Notes: a model not told the origin generated them from the letters alone. Shown: positions 8,634 through 17,303, counted from the first letter of the stretch. The stretch: DNA of 64,000 bases from Planctomycetaceae bacterium (GCA_021732785.1 JAKFUG010000071.1:1-64000), one strand, 5' to 3'. Numbers and translations: made by a program.

Positions 8634-10805
8634 ATGAAGAAGTTCAACTTCAAAGCGTTTTTCGCCAATCACGGGGAAAAATTGGGCTTCGCCTGTGGCC
8701 TTCTGCTTGTCCTGGCGGTCGTGGGGACCAGTGAATGGCTCCCGTTCAACAAGGCTCCGGAAGAAATCATCAAGAAGGCGAAGGACGCCAAGGATCAGAT
8801 TGAACGCAACGTCTGGCCGGAAGAGACGAAGAAGGGATTTGTGATTCGTGATTTTGGTCAAAGCATTCGCGAACTGCGCGGACCATTAGCCACTTCCGCC
8901 TACGATTACTCCACGCCCTTGTGGCAACCGCTCTATCGCCCTCAGCAACTGGCGAAAGAGCCCGACTATCTGGCCGTGGTGGACCTGATCGCCGAGGCGG
9001 GCGACTTCGTCATGGCCGTCGCGCCGAAAGCTTCGGAGTCGATGCCGGAAGAATCCGCAGCGGTTGCCTCGACGAAGCCCGCTGCCGCCGGGGATGACAA
9101 TCCCTTTGCCCCCGCACGGGCGGCAACGACGTCTCCCCTCGGACCAGGAATGGCAGGGGCCGCGGCTCACGGTGGTCCCGGCGCGATGCCCGGGGGATTA
9201 TCTCCAGCCATGCCTGGGGAAGGAGCAGGCGCCCATGGAGCGGCCTCCCATGGTGGTTCCTTTGGCATGCCGATGCCGGAAGGTTTTGGCGTCGGCGAGT
9301 ATGGCGGGATGTCCGCTTTAGCACCGGGAGTGAAGGGACGCGGCGAACGGTTCATTTCGGTGCGTGGGGTCTGGCCGGTTTACCAGCAACTTTCACGCTA
9401 TCGCCAGGCCCTCAACCTGCAATCCGTCACCGACGCCCGAGCGTTGCTCGAACTGACAAACTTCGTGCTGGAACGCCAAACCGCCGTGGCCGCATCCGAT
9501 CCGTGGTCGGGCGAATGGCAAAAGATTGACATCGCCCGCGCCACGGAAATCCTGAATGAGTGTCCCGACTTCGACATCGACATCTTCGATCCCCGGCTGA
9601 TCGACTCCACCATCACCATGCCGTTGCCGAAACGCTTAACCGGCTCATGGCGTGATCTGGCGACACACCCGCAAATTGAAAACTTCAAGTTGAAGGGACC
9701 GGAACTCGAACGGGAACTGAAATTCCAGGAACGGTTGATGAACGAATACAACCGCCTCAACGCGCAGGCCCCGAAAACGGTGTCCCGCGGCGGGTTCAAT
9801 ACCGTTCAGCAAAACTTCCGAAAAATGTCCGATTCGATTTACTCCAACCCCGAAAGCACCCGGGCATTCGATTCGTCCATGAAAACCTTCATGGAAAGCG
9901 ATCAATCCAGTGCGCCCGGGGCAAAATTGAATCCGGCCGATCTCAAAGCGCGCATGACCGCCGCCGAACGGTTGTTCCTCTTCCGCTATTTTGATTTCGA
10001 TGTCCGTCCGGGTTATGCCTACCGCTACCGTGTGAAACTGGAGCTGCGCAACCCGAACTATCAGCGGCAACTCGATCAGGTCATCGACAAATCGGTCGCG
10101 GAAGGTCTCACTCGCGAAACGCCGTGGAGCACGGAATCCACCGTTGCCGTCGTCCCCGAAACCACGAATTATTTCTTGCGGAATGTGTTCCGCGATCCGC
10201 TGCATGAATCCGTGCGATTCGCATCCCGGGCCATCGCCAATCTCAAGATTTTCCAATGGGATCAGACCGTCGGCACGATGATCGCCGACACCATCGAGGT
10301 CAAGTCGATCGGTCAGTTCCTGGGTGAAAAACGGAAGACGTTCCACCTCGACGTGGCCAAGCCTTCGCTCCTGGAGGAAGAAGTTGCCTTCCAGACCGAC
10401 GACGTGTATCTCGATGGACTGGGCGATATTCGCTTCTCCGCGGACGATCACAAGGATTTGAAAATCCCCGCCGATCGCAAGGGGATGTTGGGATTGGTCG
10501 CGGAAGCCGTGGTGCTGAGCGAACTCGGCGAGTTGAAAGCCATCACCCCGGATACCAATTCAGACCGTGAAATGGACGCGCAAGCCCGCGTGCAGAACGA
10601 ACGCGCGCCGTTTGAAAAAATCAAAGGGAAGGAAGCCACCGCACCGAATCCGCTTGACGGCGGAGCCTTTCCCGGCATGATGCTTCAAGGTGGATCGGGG
10701 GGCACAATGATGCCGGGCGGGGCAGGGACCAATAAACGGGGGAAAGCCAAGCCGAACCCCCGCAAGATGGCCGCCGGAATGATGCCGGGCATGATGGGCC
10801 CGTAG
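8634..10805 (+). CDS. Membrane-anchored hypothetical protein of the pilus-like operon
   Basis: A 723-residue protein with a basic N terminus (MKKFNFKAFF) and one membrane segment at about residues 17-35 (LGFACGLLLVLAVVGTSEW). Residues ~160-235 are an unusual Gly/Ala/Met/Pro/His-rich linker (for example GGPGAMPGGLSPAMPGEG), and the C-terminal ~50 residues are also Gly/Met rich. The folded part between them (about 240-640) has no domain I recognise. The ATG at 8634 has GAGGA 8 nt upstream, better than an earlier in-frame codon at 8589. It shares topology and composition with the gene before it, so the two probably act together with PilM-PilN in an envelope complex. Confidence 0.75.
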   Translation: MKKFNFKAFFANHGEKLGFACGLLLVLAVVGTSEWLPFNKAPEEIIKKAKDAKDQIERNVWPEETKKGFVIRDFGQSIRELRGPLATSAYDYSTPLWQPLYRPQQLAKEPDYLAVVDLIAEAGDFVMAVAPKASESMPEESAAVASTKPAAAGDDNPFAPARAATTSPLGPGMAGAAAHGGPGAMPGGLSPAMPGEGAGAHGAASHGGSFGMPMPEGFGVGEYGGMSALAPGVKGRGERFISVRGVWPVYQQLSRYRQALNLQSVTDARALLELTNFVLERQTAVAASDPWSGEWQKIDIARATEILNECPDFDIDIFDPRLIDSTITMPLPKRLTGSWRDLATHPQIENFKLKGPELERELKFQERLMNEYNRLNAQAPKTVSRGGFNTVQQNFRKMSDSIYSNPESTRAFDSSMKTFMESDQSSAPGAKLNPADLKARMTAAERLFLFRYFDFDVRPGYAYRYRVKLELRNPNYQRQLDQVIDKSVAEGLTRETPWSTESTVAVVPETTNYFLRNVFRDPLHESVRFASRAIANLKIFQWDQTVGTMIADTIEVKSIGQFLGEKRKTFHLDVAKPSLLEEEVAFQTDDVYLDGLGDIRFSADDHKDLKIPADRKGMLGLVAEAVVLSELGELKAITPDTNSDREMDAQARVQNERAPFEKIKGKEATAPNPLDGGAFPGMMLQGGSGGTMMPGGAGTNKRGKAKPNPRKMAAGMMPGMMGP

Positions 10806-10834
10806 AAACGCCGGCAAGCCTTCGCATTTTCGAT

Positions 10835-10871
10835 CGAGGCCGCGCTGCGAACCAGCGCGGCCTCGCTTTTT
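10835..10871 (+). terminator. Strong intrinsic terminator of the pilus-like operon
   Basis: 13-bp perfect GC-rich stem: CGAGGCCGCGCTG at 10835-10847 with CAGCGCGGCCTCG at 10853-10865, a 5-nt loop (CGAAC), then CTTTTT at 10866-10871. It starts 29 nt after the last stop codon of the operon. Confidence 0.92.
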
Positions 10872-10897
10872 ACCGTCGGGCGAGATCCATTTCGACG

Positions 10898-11515
10898 TCA
10901 TTCGGGGGACGAGAATCCCGCGAGTTTCAACGCCGATGTGTAATCCTCGGGCCGATTGAGATTCTCCAGCGTCCGCAGGTGGGGATCGACGGCGCGCAGC
11001 CGCTCGACATCGATTTCGCGGGTGGGAACTTCATCGAACAGCAACCGCGATCGCAATCGATTGGCGGCGAGTAATTTCTCAACGGCGGGCAACACACTCC
11101 GGCGATAAACCGCGGCGAGCGGGTGAGAATGGTTCCCGTCGCAGGGAACCGCAATCGAGTCTTCGCCAAGCTCACAAAACAGGAATTCGACGAACGCAGG
11201 AACCAGCAGCGGAACATCGCAACTGGTCGCGTACACAACCTCCACCGACATCGGCAGGGCGCGCAACCCCGCCGCGATGCCTTCCAAAGGCCCGCGGGCT
11301 TCATGCCTGTCGCGGGTGATGATGAGGTCGCTGGGAAGTTCCGGCAGCAACTGCCCGCGCGACGCCACCACCACCAGATTCGACGGTGTGATCACCTCGC
11401 CAAGCAGTCGCACGACGCGTTGCAACATGCACTCTGGTCCGAACGGTAATGTAGCTTTCTCGCGGCCCATCCGCGTCGATTGCCCGCCGCACAGGACGAT
11501 GGCTCCGCGAATCAC
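10898..11515 (-). CDS. mobA: Molybdenum cofactor guanylyltransferase
   Basis: MobA transfers GMP from GTP to Mo-molybdopterin to make the bis-MGD type cofactor. The protein begins almost directly with the nucleotide-binding signature VLCGGQSTRMGREK (L-x-G-G-x-S-x-R-M-G-x-x-K). It continues with the conserved EGIAAGLRAL and the metal-binding Asp in YATSCDVPLL. Length is about 206 residues, normal for the family. I chose the GTG at 11515 because GGAG lies 7-8 nt upstream and the signature follows at once; another GTG at 11563 would add 16 unconserved residues. It is divergent from the formylmethanofuran dehydrogenase-like gene, an enzyme family that uses a pterin cofactor of this kind. Confidence 0.9.
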   Translation of the reverse strand: MIRGAIVLCGGQSTRMGREKATLPFGPECMLQRVVRLLGEVITPSNLVVVASRGQLLPELPSDLIITRDRHEARGPLEGIAAGLRALPMSVEVVYATSCDVPLLVPAFVEFLFCELGEDSIAVPCDGNHSHPLAAVYRRSVLPAVEKLLAANRLRSRLLFDEVPTREIDVERLRAVDPHLRTLENLNRPEDYTSALKLAGFSSPE

Positions 11516-11644
11516 AACGTCGTCTCCTGCGCGATCTTCGAGATTTGTCGCCGCCCGCTGCACCGGTTAGTCTGTAACCTCATCGCTCTCGCAAGCATGT
11601 GGCCGATACACAGACAGCTCAAGTTTAACAGGAACCGCAAGCCC

Positions 11645-12469
11645 ATGGCGCTGCGTCTCATCTATCGGGGCCAAACGTCCATCCCTGTGGAAGTGGAAGG
11701 GTTCACTCCCGATTGGGCGGCCGATAAATCGCTGGCTGAGATTGAGCGCTTCGAGATTTTCCACGGCAATTGCAAAATTCCGCTGGCAGAAATGTTCGCG
11801 GTCAGTGGGAATGCGGGTGACCGACGGCTCGATTTCGAGGGTGATCTCGCGGGGGTCCATTGGGTCGGTGCTCACATGCAGTCGGGTGCCATCCACATCC
11901 AGGGAAGCGTTGGCCGTCATCTGGGAAGCCAGATGCGCGGCGGCGAAATTGTGGTGCGGGGAGATACCGGCGACTGGGCCGGTTGCGAAATGCGCAAAGG
12001 GACGATTCACGTGCAGGGCAATGCCGGAGATCTCATCGGCGGGGCATACCGTGGCTCGACCAAAGGGATGACCGGCGGCGTGATTCTCGTCGACGGCAAC
12101 GCTGGTGATGAGATCGGCCACACGATGCGGCGCGGGTTGGTGGCGATTGGCGGCGGGGCAGGGGACATGGTCGGTTTCAACATGATCGCCGGCACCGTGC
12201 TGGTGCTTGGTGAGTGTGGCATCCGTCCGGGGGCCGGCATGCGGCGTGGCACGCTGGGATTGTTCGGACCGAATCCCCCGCCGCTGTTGCCGAGTTTCCG
12301 TTATGGCTCCACGTTCCAGCCGACGATGGTCCGCTTGCTGCTGCGTGACCTGCGTCAGCGCGGCTTTCGTGTCGACGATGCGTTATTCGATGCCGCATAC
12401 GATCTGTACCATGGTGATCTCGTTTCCGTCGGCCGCGGCGAGATCCTGCTACGTCACGTCGCCGTATAA
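11645..12469 (+). CDS. fhcC: Formylmethanofuran dehydrogenase subunit C homologue (FhcC/FmdC)
   Basis: A 274-residue single-stranded beta-helix protein of the FmdC/FwdC/FhcC family, related to the C-terminal domain of glutamate synthase. The repeat pattern G-x-x-G-x-x-M-x-x-G-x-I-x-V-x-G is plain (for example GSQMRGGEIVVRGDTGDWAG and GCEMRKGTIHVQGNAGD). In aerobic bacteria FhcC belongs to the formyltransferase/hydrolase complex of H4MPT-linked formaldehyde oxidation, which also occurs in Planctomycetota. Subunits A, B and D are not in the window. The ATG at 11645 has AGGA 11 nt upstream and gives the family N terminus; a longer frame from 11480 lies in the divergent mobA leader. Neighbouring mobA fits a molybdo- or tungstopterin requirement of the complex. 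Confidence 0.88.
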   Translation: MALRLIYRGQTSIPVEVEGFTPDWAADKSLAEIERFEIFHGNCKIPLAEMFAVSGNAGDRRLDFEGDLAGVHWVGAHMQSGAIHIQGSVGRHLGSQMRGGEIVVRGDTGDWAGCEMRKGTIHVQGNAGDLIGGAYRGSTKGMTGGVILVDGNAGDEIGHTMRRGLVAIGGGAGDMVGFNMIAGTVLVLGECGIRPGAGMRRGTLGLFGPNPPPLLPSFRYGSTFQPTMVRLLLRDLRQRGFRVDDALFDAAYDLYHGDLVSVGRGEILLRHVAV

Positions 12470-12499
12470 ACCACAGGCCGGTCGAGAAGGAGATCGATC

Positions 12500-13432
12500 A
12501 TGCGCCACGACGTGGTAACTCCTCAGCCCGCATTCACACCAGCCAAACCGCCGCGGCTCTGGTGGCGCGTGCTGTTGCGACTGGCGCTCATTTTCATCGC
12601 CGTCCCGTATGTGGCCGTCGGTGGATTGATGATCTTCATGCAGCGGCAATTGCTCTTTGTACCCACCAAAACGGGTCCGCTCCCTGCCGCCGAGTATTCC
12701 ACCGCCGCGAACCCGATGGAGGATGTCACCCTCACTGCTGCGAATGGCGTTGTTCTGCACGGCTGGCACTTTCGGAAGTCTCCAGACGAAGCCCGCTCAA
12801 CCAAACGGCTGGTGCTGTATTTTCCCGGCAATGCGGGATGTCGTCGCGATCGGATGAATGATTGTCGGGACTACACGCAATTGGGATGTGAAGTGTTGCT
12901 CATGGATTACCGGGGCTATGGTGATAACGATGGCTCGCCATCAGAAAGTTTATTGACGGCCGATGCACGCCGGGCGTGGATGTATGCGACGCAGAACCTG
13001 GGTTATCCCCCGGAACAAATCGTGATCTTCGGCGAGTCGCTCGGCGGAGCGGTCGCCATTCGACTCGCCGTGGAGCTTTCAGCGGAAGGCGATCCCCCGG
13101 CGGCGCTCGTCCTCAATTCCACCTTTGCTTCGATGGGAGACACGGTCGCCTGGCACTTTCCGGCGTATCCCTTCCGCTATTTCTTGCTCGATCCGTTTCC
13201 GTCCATTCAACGAATTCCGCAGGTGATGTGCCCCGTCCTGCAGTTTCATGGCACCGCGGATGAAACCGTGCCGTTTTCCCACGGCGAACGGCTCTTTGCG
13301 AAAGCTCCAGCGAGCGCTCACGGCATCCCCAAGCACTTCGTGACGATCCCCAATGCCGGGCACAACATGATTTCCGCCGCCGACATGACCGAGGCGATGC
13401 GCACACTGTTCGATCAAATCGATCAGCACTGA
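12500..13432 (+). CDS. Membrane-anchored alpha/beta hydrolase
   Basis: A 310-residue serine hydrolase of the BEM46/YqkD-like alpha/beta fold group. An N-terminal membrane segment at about residues 26-50 (LLRLALIFIAVPYVAVGGLM) is followed by LYFPGNAG (oxyanion region). The nucleophile elbow is GESLGG, with Ser near residue 180. The putative acid is in HGTADETVPF and the catalytic His in NAGHNM near the end. The substrate is unknown. A very good ribosome site AAGGAG lies 7 nt before the ATG. It follows the fhcC-like gene after 30 nt and could be cotranscribed with it. Its last 10 nt overlap the end of the convergent miaA. Confidence 0.88.
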   Translation: MRHDVVTPQPAFTPAKPPRLWWRVLLRLALIFIAVPYVAVGGLMIFMQRQLLFVPTKTGPLPAAEYSTAANPMEDVTLTAANGVVLHGWHFRKSPDEARSTKRLVLYFPGNAGCRRDRMNDCRDYTQLGCEVLLMDYRGYGDNDGSPSESLLTADARRAWMYATQNLGYPPEQIVIFGESLGGAVAIRLAVELSAEGDPPAALVLNSTFASMGDTVAWHFPAYPFRYFLLDPFPSIQRIPQVMCPVLQFHGTADETVPFSHGERLFAKAPASAHGIPKHFVTIPNAGHNMISAADMTEAMRTLFDQIDQH

Positions 13433-14367
13433 CCATCGATGAGACGCGCGGCCGTCACCGCGGGGTGTTCTCCCCCCGAGAGCGAAACCGCCCGGCATTC
13501 TTCCAGATTGCGGAACCATGTGACCTGCCGTTTCGCGAACTGCCGGGTCCGCGTCTGCACGGTGTCGATGATCTCGGCGGTGGATCCGCTGCCGGATTCC
13601 ATCCAGTCGAGCACCTCTTTGTAACCGAGGGCTTGCCGGGCGGTGCGTCCTAAACCGAGTGGACGTTCACGCAATGTCTGAACTTCATCGACCAGCCCGG
13701 CATCGAACATGTGCAACACGCGCTGATTGATCCGCTCGTGCAGTTCACTGCGCGGGCGATCCAGCCAGAAGATGTGTTGCGGACGATTCCCTTCCGCTTG
13801 TGGCGGCTCGGCTTGCTGCTCCGAAATCGGCCGCCCGGTGACGTGGAAGACTTCCAGGGCGCGAATCACACGGCGCGTATCATGGGGATGCAGACGCTCT
13901 GCGGTGACTGCATCGATCATGGCCAATCGCTCATGCAGCGCCATATGCCCATCCCGTGAAGCGAGCGATTCCAACTCCGCCCGATACGCCAAATCGGCGG
14001 CGGGACCGTCAAACACGCCACGGAGCACGGCCCGCAGATACATCCCCGCGCCTCCTGCAAACAACGGCACGCGGCCGCGGCTGAGAATCGCGCGACAACA
14101 CCGATCGGCCGCCGTAATGTACTCCGCGACGCTGAAGTCTTCGTGAGGATCGAGAACATCGAACAAATGGTGCGGGACGAGTGCCTGCTCGGCGGCGGTC
14201 GGTTTGGCGGTCCCGATATCCATGCCGCGATAGAGCGTCATCGAATCGAGCGCGATAATTTCCGCGTTGATCCGCTGCGCCAATTCGAGGCTCACGGCGG
14301 TTTTGCCGCACGCGGTGGGACCGGCGAGAAACCAGCATTGTCGCAGAATCGCCGGGTCAATCTTCAT
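13423..14367 (-). CDS. miaA: tRNA dimethylallyltransferase
   Basis: MiaA transfers a dimethylallyl group to A37 of tRNAs reading UNN codons, the first step to ms2i6A. The 314-residue protein has the P-loop GPTACGKT at residues 16-23, the conserved IIALDSMTLYRGMDIGTAKP (IPP transferase signature), and PHHLFDVLDPHEDFSVAEY. The central GGAGMYLRAVLRG and the late RQFAKRQVTWFRN are also typical. Length and order match the family. ATG at 14367. The 3' ends of miaA and the hydrolase gene overlap by 10 nt. The window's tRNA-Leu(UAA) has A36-A37, so it is a plausible substrate. Confidence 0.96.
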   Translation of the reverse strand: MKIDPAILRQCWFLAGPTACGKTAVSLELAQRINAEIIALDSMTLYRGMDIGTAKPTAAEQALVPHHLFDVLDPHEDFSVAEYITAADRCCRAILSRGRVPLFAGGAGMYLRAVLRGVFDGPAADLAYRAELESLASRDGHMALHERLAMIDAVTAERLHPHDTRRVIRALEVFHVTGRPISEQQAEPPQAEGNRPQHIFWLDRPRSELHERINQRVLHMFDAGLVDEVQTLRERPLGLGRTARQALGYKEVLDWMESGSGSTAEIIDTVQTRTRQFAKRQVTWFRNLEECRAVSLSGGEHPAVTAARLIDGQC

Positions 14368-14537
14368 GCCGTGGTCTGATTTTATCCAGGTGTCGGAAGG
14401 GGCTGAATGCCGTTGATTGACGGCTACGATTCCCGCCGGTAGGGATTTCCCCTAAGATAACGGGACTGCATGTGGGGACCAATCGGAAACGGGCCCCCCA
14501 ATCGAACGATGCCAGAATCTGACGGGACGCCTTACTG

Positions 14538-14987
14538 ATGGCTGTATTTGAGAGCCGAACGCCTTTGCCCTGCAACGCCGAGCGGGCGTTCTCGTTCCTG
14601 ACGCGACCGGCGAACATGAAAGCCATCGCACCGCCCGATCTCGACATGGTCTTCGTCACCGCTCCGGAAGTGATTGAACTCGGCAGCAAGCTGGTGTTCA
14701 AAGTTCGCGGCTTTGGCATTGTGCAGGAGTTCGAGCACGAAATCGTCGGCTTTGAACCGCAAGTGAGTTTTCGCGAAAAGATGCTCCGTGGACCATTGCC
14801 CAAATGGACCCACGACTACATTCTTGAACCGGCCGATAACGATCTCGTCGTGCTGATCAATCGCATCGAGTTCGAACCACCCGGCGGGATGCTGGGGATG
14901 ATCGTCACCGAAGCACGGGTGAAGGACCAACTGCAGGAAGGCCATCTGCACCGCAGCGCGGCTTTGCAAAAGCATCTCGCACCATGA
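14538..14987 (+). CDS. SRPBCC (START/Bet v1-like) family protein
   Basis: A 149-residue protein starting with the typical pattern FESRTPLPCNAERAFSFLTRPANMKAIAPPDL (split here only for description), that is, a beta strand, then the two short helices of the helix-grip fold. It ends in an amphipathic C-terminal helix. The pattern matches bacterial SRPBCC/polyketide cyclase-like ligand-binding proteins of unknown ligand. The product is presumably cytoplasmic. It is the first gene of a small operon: its stop overlaps the hisE start by 4 nt (ATGA). The 170 nt between it and the divergent miaA must hold both promoters; I could not pick out a clear one. Confidence 0.8.
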   Translation: MAVFESRTPLPCNAERAFSFLTRPANMKAIAPPDLDMVFVTAPEVIELGSKLVFKVRGFGIVQEFEHEIVGFEPQVSFREKMLRGPLPKWTHDYILEPADNDLVVLINRIEFEPPGGMLGMIVTEARVKDQLQEGHLHRSAALQKHLAP

Positions 14988-15343
14988 GCACGCCTTCGCC
15001 GGAATCGGTCCTCTCGCGACTCGCTGCCGTCATCGAACAACGTCGGCAGAATCGTCCCGCGGGTTCGTACACCGTGGAGTTACTCGACGGCGGCCCGGCG
15101 ATGATGTCGACGCGGATTATCGACGAAGCGTATGAACTCATCACGGCCGGTGCCGAAGCGGAGGACGATTTCCCGTCGCGGCAGGCGATCATCCACGAGG
15201 CGGCCGATGTCGTTTACCACCTCATGGTGTTTCTGACGTCCCACAATGTCGCCTGGCCGGACGTGGAGCGGGAACTGAATCAACGATTCGGCACAGGCGG
15301 ACTCGTCGAGAAGGCGCAGCGACAACCGGATTCCGCATCATGA
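14984..15343 (+). CDS. hisE: Phosphoribosyl-ATP pyrophosphohydrolase
   Basis: HisE splits pyrophosphate from phosphoribosyl-ATP, the second step of histidine synthesis. The 119-residue protein has the all-alpha NTP pyrophosphatase metal motifs E-x-x-E (EAYE) and E-x-x-D (EAAD), with the family stretch IIHEAADVVYHLMVFL and the N-terminal SYTVELLDGG. HisI is not fused to it. It overlaps the SRPBCC gene upstream and the small membrane protein downstream by 4 nt each, so translation is coupled. No other his gene is in the window, so the pathway is scattered, as is common in this phylum. Confidence 0.9.
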   Translation: MSTPSPESVLSRLAAVIEQRRQNRPAGSYTVELLDGGPAMMSTRIIDEAYELITAGAEAEDDFPSRQAIIHEAADVVYHLMVFLTSHNVAWPDVERELNQRFGTGGLVEKAQRQPDSAS

Positions 15344-15621
15344 CGGACAGAGAAGCCCGCTCGGCACGCGATGCCGGAACCATGATTGCGCTATTTTGCC
15401 TCATCGTCGGCAGCGCATTATTCATCGGTTTTGCTGCGGCCGTAATGCCGCAGCTTCTGGGCGTGTTTCTGGTTGTCGGGTTATTTCTGGGAGCCGTCGC
15501 GCTGCATTACGTCGTCTGGGGCTGGTGGTTGACCGCCGTGCTGAAAACCGACGAGAGCGAGGCCCGTGATGCCAAGTCTTCCGACGAAGAGGCGAACCGC
15601 GGATCCCCTGCGGAACGGTGA
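15340..15621 (+). CDS. Small two-helix membrane protein
   Basis: A 93-residue protein with two hydrophobic segments, about residues 14-36 and 38-60 (IALFCLIVGSALFIGFAAA and LLGVFLVVGLFLGAVALHY), and a short charged, Ser/Glu-rich C-terminal tail. No family recognised. ATGA overlap with hisE supports it as a real third gene of the operon. Its last 115 nt overlap the end of the convergent HD-GYP gene, on the side where both proteins have disordered tails. Confidence 0.65.
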   Translation: MTDREARSARDAGTMIALFCLIVGSALFIGFAAAVMPQLLGVFLVVGLFLGAVALHYVVWGWWLTAVLKTDESEARDAKSSDEEANRGSPAER

Positions 15622-17303
15622 TGGCCTGGGTTCCCGAACCGATTTCCAATTCCCGACCACGTACCATAGAGCGCGTTGTCCAGCAGATTGCCGTCCTGCA
15701 GCGTATACCCTTCACACAGGGCGCGGATCTCATCCCGCGCGGCAAAATAGGCATCGACAATCCGTCGGTCCCACTGTTCACCGGCCCCGCGGCGAAAGAT
15801 TTCCTCGACACGTTCGAGAGGCATTCCACGACGATAGGGCCGATCGCTGCTCATCGCATCGTAGCTGTCCGCCACGGCGATGATGCGCGCCATCAAGGGG
15901 ATCGCGTCCCCTTTCAAACCTTGCGGATACCCGCGGCCGTTCATCGCCTCGTGGTGACTGCGAACACCGGGAAGAATGTGCTGCAAGTGCTTCAGCGGTT
16001 TCAGGATCTCATAGCCGATATCCGGATGTCGCTGCACTTGTTCAAATTCTTCCGGGGTCAACTGGTCTGGCTTGCGGAGAATGCGATCATCGACGCCAAC
16101 TTTACCAATGTCGTGCAGCAGCGATGACAAGTAGATCGCGTTTTGCAGGTCTTCCGAGTGCCCGAGTTGTTCGCTGAGTCGGCGGGCAATCAAGGCCACG
16201 CGTTCGCTATGCCCCCGCGTGTACGGGTCCTTTGCGTCCAACGTCGAGACGAGCGAGCGCACAAAATCAATCAGCAGTTCATCTTGTTCGTGAAACAACC
16301 GCTGGTTTTGCGAGTGCGTGCTCAGCATCCGCGCCACGGTCGTCAGCAGGTTCGACTCCACGAGACCGTACAGACCGTAGCGAAGGTTACAACTGACAAT
16401 CCATCCGTAGCGGCCATTGCGGTCGCCGATGGAGGCCGCCAGCAGACTTTCCAGTCCCGGATAATCCTCGCCCAACAACACCCCGGCCAATTCATTTCGA
16501 ACAATGGCGCGCACGCCGCCTTGCATGTTCAGCGTATGCAGCAGTCTTTGCACACTGTGGTCATCGAACGGCACTTTCCCCGCCGTCAACACATGCTGCA
16601 CATGATCGTCATCTTCGATCACCACGAGATGCCCGGCGGCATCAATCAAGCCGTGCATGCGATGTAAACAGTGCTCGGCCAATTCGCGCACACTGCGGGC
16701 GAGATTGAGATGCTCCGAGACACCGTGGAGCATGGTGACTTCATCACTCGCATACTCCAACTGCTGGCTGAGAGCTCCGATTTCATATTCGAGAGTGGCT
16801 CCGCGGGATTCGAGATTCAACCGGTGGAGCAGGCCCTCAATCAACCGTTTTCCGATCGCGAACGACATCGTCGGTGCGTTGGCGAGGAACGCATCAAATT
16901 CGGAATTCGTCCAGCCGTCCTGGGCCGCGGCTTGCGCCAGCACGATCGGCCGGGCCTGGGGATTCGTCAAAAAATAACTGGTTAATGCCAGCCCGTTGCT
17001 CAACAACCCGGGCAAGGGCAGGGCGACCTCCACCAGGTCGTGGTCTTCACAATGGAAGACGACATGCGCCCCTTGCGGTAGCTGACGGCGTAACTGCACG
17101 GAGCAAAACGGAACGGTCCGGACATGCGAACGGGCGACGATTTCACCGGTGGTGACGTCGAGGCATTCCCACCCGAGACCGGACTGCTCTGCAAACCATT
17201 CGACCCAATGCTGCGCCGACGATTCGGCAATGATCGAGCGCGAACGCCCCTTCAACGAGGCGGTGGTTTCGGTGCCGGTGTTCGATGCAATCCGCGCGGG
17301 CAC
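15507..17303 (-). CDS. HD-GYP domain cyclic-di-GMP phosphodiesterase-like protein
   Basis: A 598-residue putative signalling protein. The HD-GYP domain covers about residues 345-530: HD pair in LLHDIGKVGVDD (His397-Asp398), then RHPDIGYEIL, then HHEAMNGRGYP at 450-460, and DSYDAMSSDRPYR. The last motif normally reads HHExxDGxGYP; here the Asp is Asn (residue ~455). The N-terminal ~330 residues contain a helical stretch and a GAF-like region (about 190-330) that may be a sensor. Start is GTG at 17303 with the purine-rich GAGGGGG 8-9 nt upstream. The C-terminal ~55 residues are low complexity and lie over the neighbouring convergent gene. Target is expected to be c-di-GMP (inference). Confidence 0.87.
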   Translation of the reverse strand: MPARIASNTGTETTASLKGRSRSIIAESSAQHWVEWFAEQSGLGWECLDVTTGEIVARSHVRTVPFCSVQLRRQLPQGAHVVFHCEDHDLVEVALPLPGLLSNGLALTSYFLTNPQARPIVLAQAAAQDGWTNSEFDAFLANAPTMSFAIGKRLIEGLLHRLNLESRGATLEYEIGALSQQLEYASDEVTMLHGVSEHLNLARSVRELAEHCLHRMHGLIDAAGHLVVIEDDDHVQHVLTAGKVPFDDHSVQRLLHTLNMQGGVRAIVRNELAGVLLGEDYPGLESLLAASIGDRNGRYGWIVSCNLRYGLYGLVESNLLTTVARMLSTHSQNQRLFHEQDELLIDFVRSLVSTLDAKDPYTRGHSERVALIARRLSEQLGHSEDLQNAIYLSSLLHDIGKVGVDDRILRKPDQLTPEEFEQVQRHPDIGYEILKPLKHLQHILPGVRSHHEAMNGRGYPQGLKGDAIPLMARIIAVADSYDAMSSDRPYRRGMPLERVEEIFRRGAGEQWDRRIVDAYFAARDEIRALCEGYTLQDGNLLDNALYGTWSGIGNRFGNPGHHRSAGDPRFASSSEDLASRASLSSVFSTAVNHQPQTT

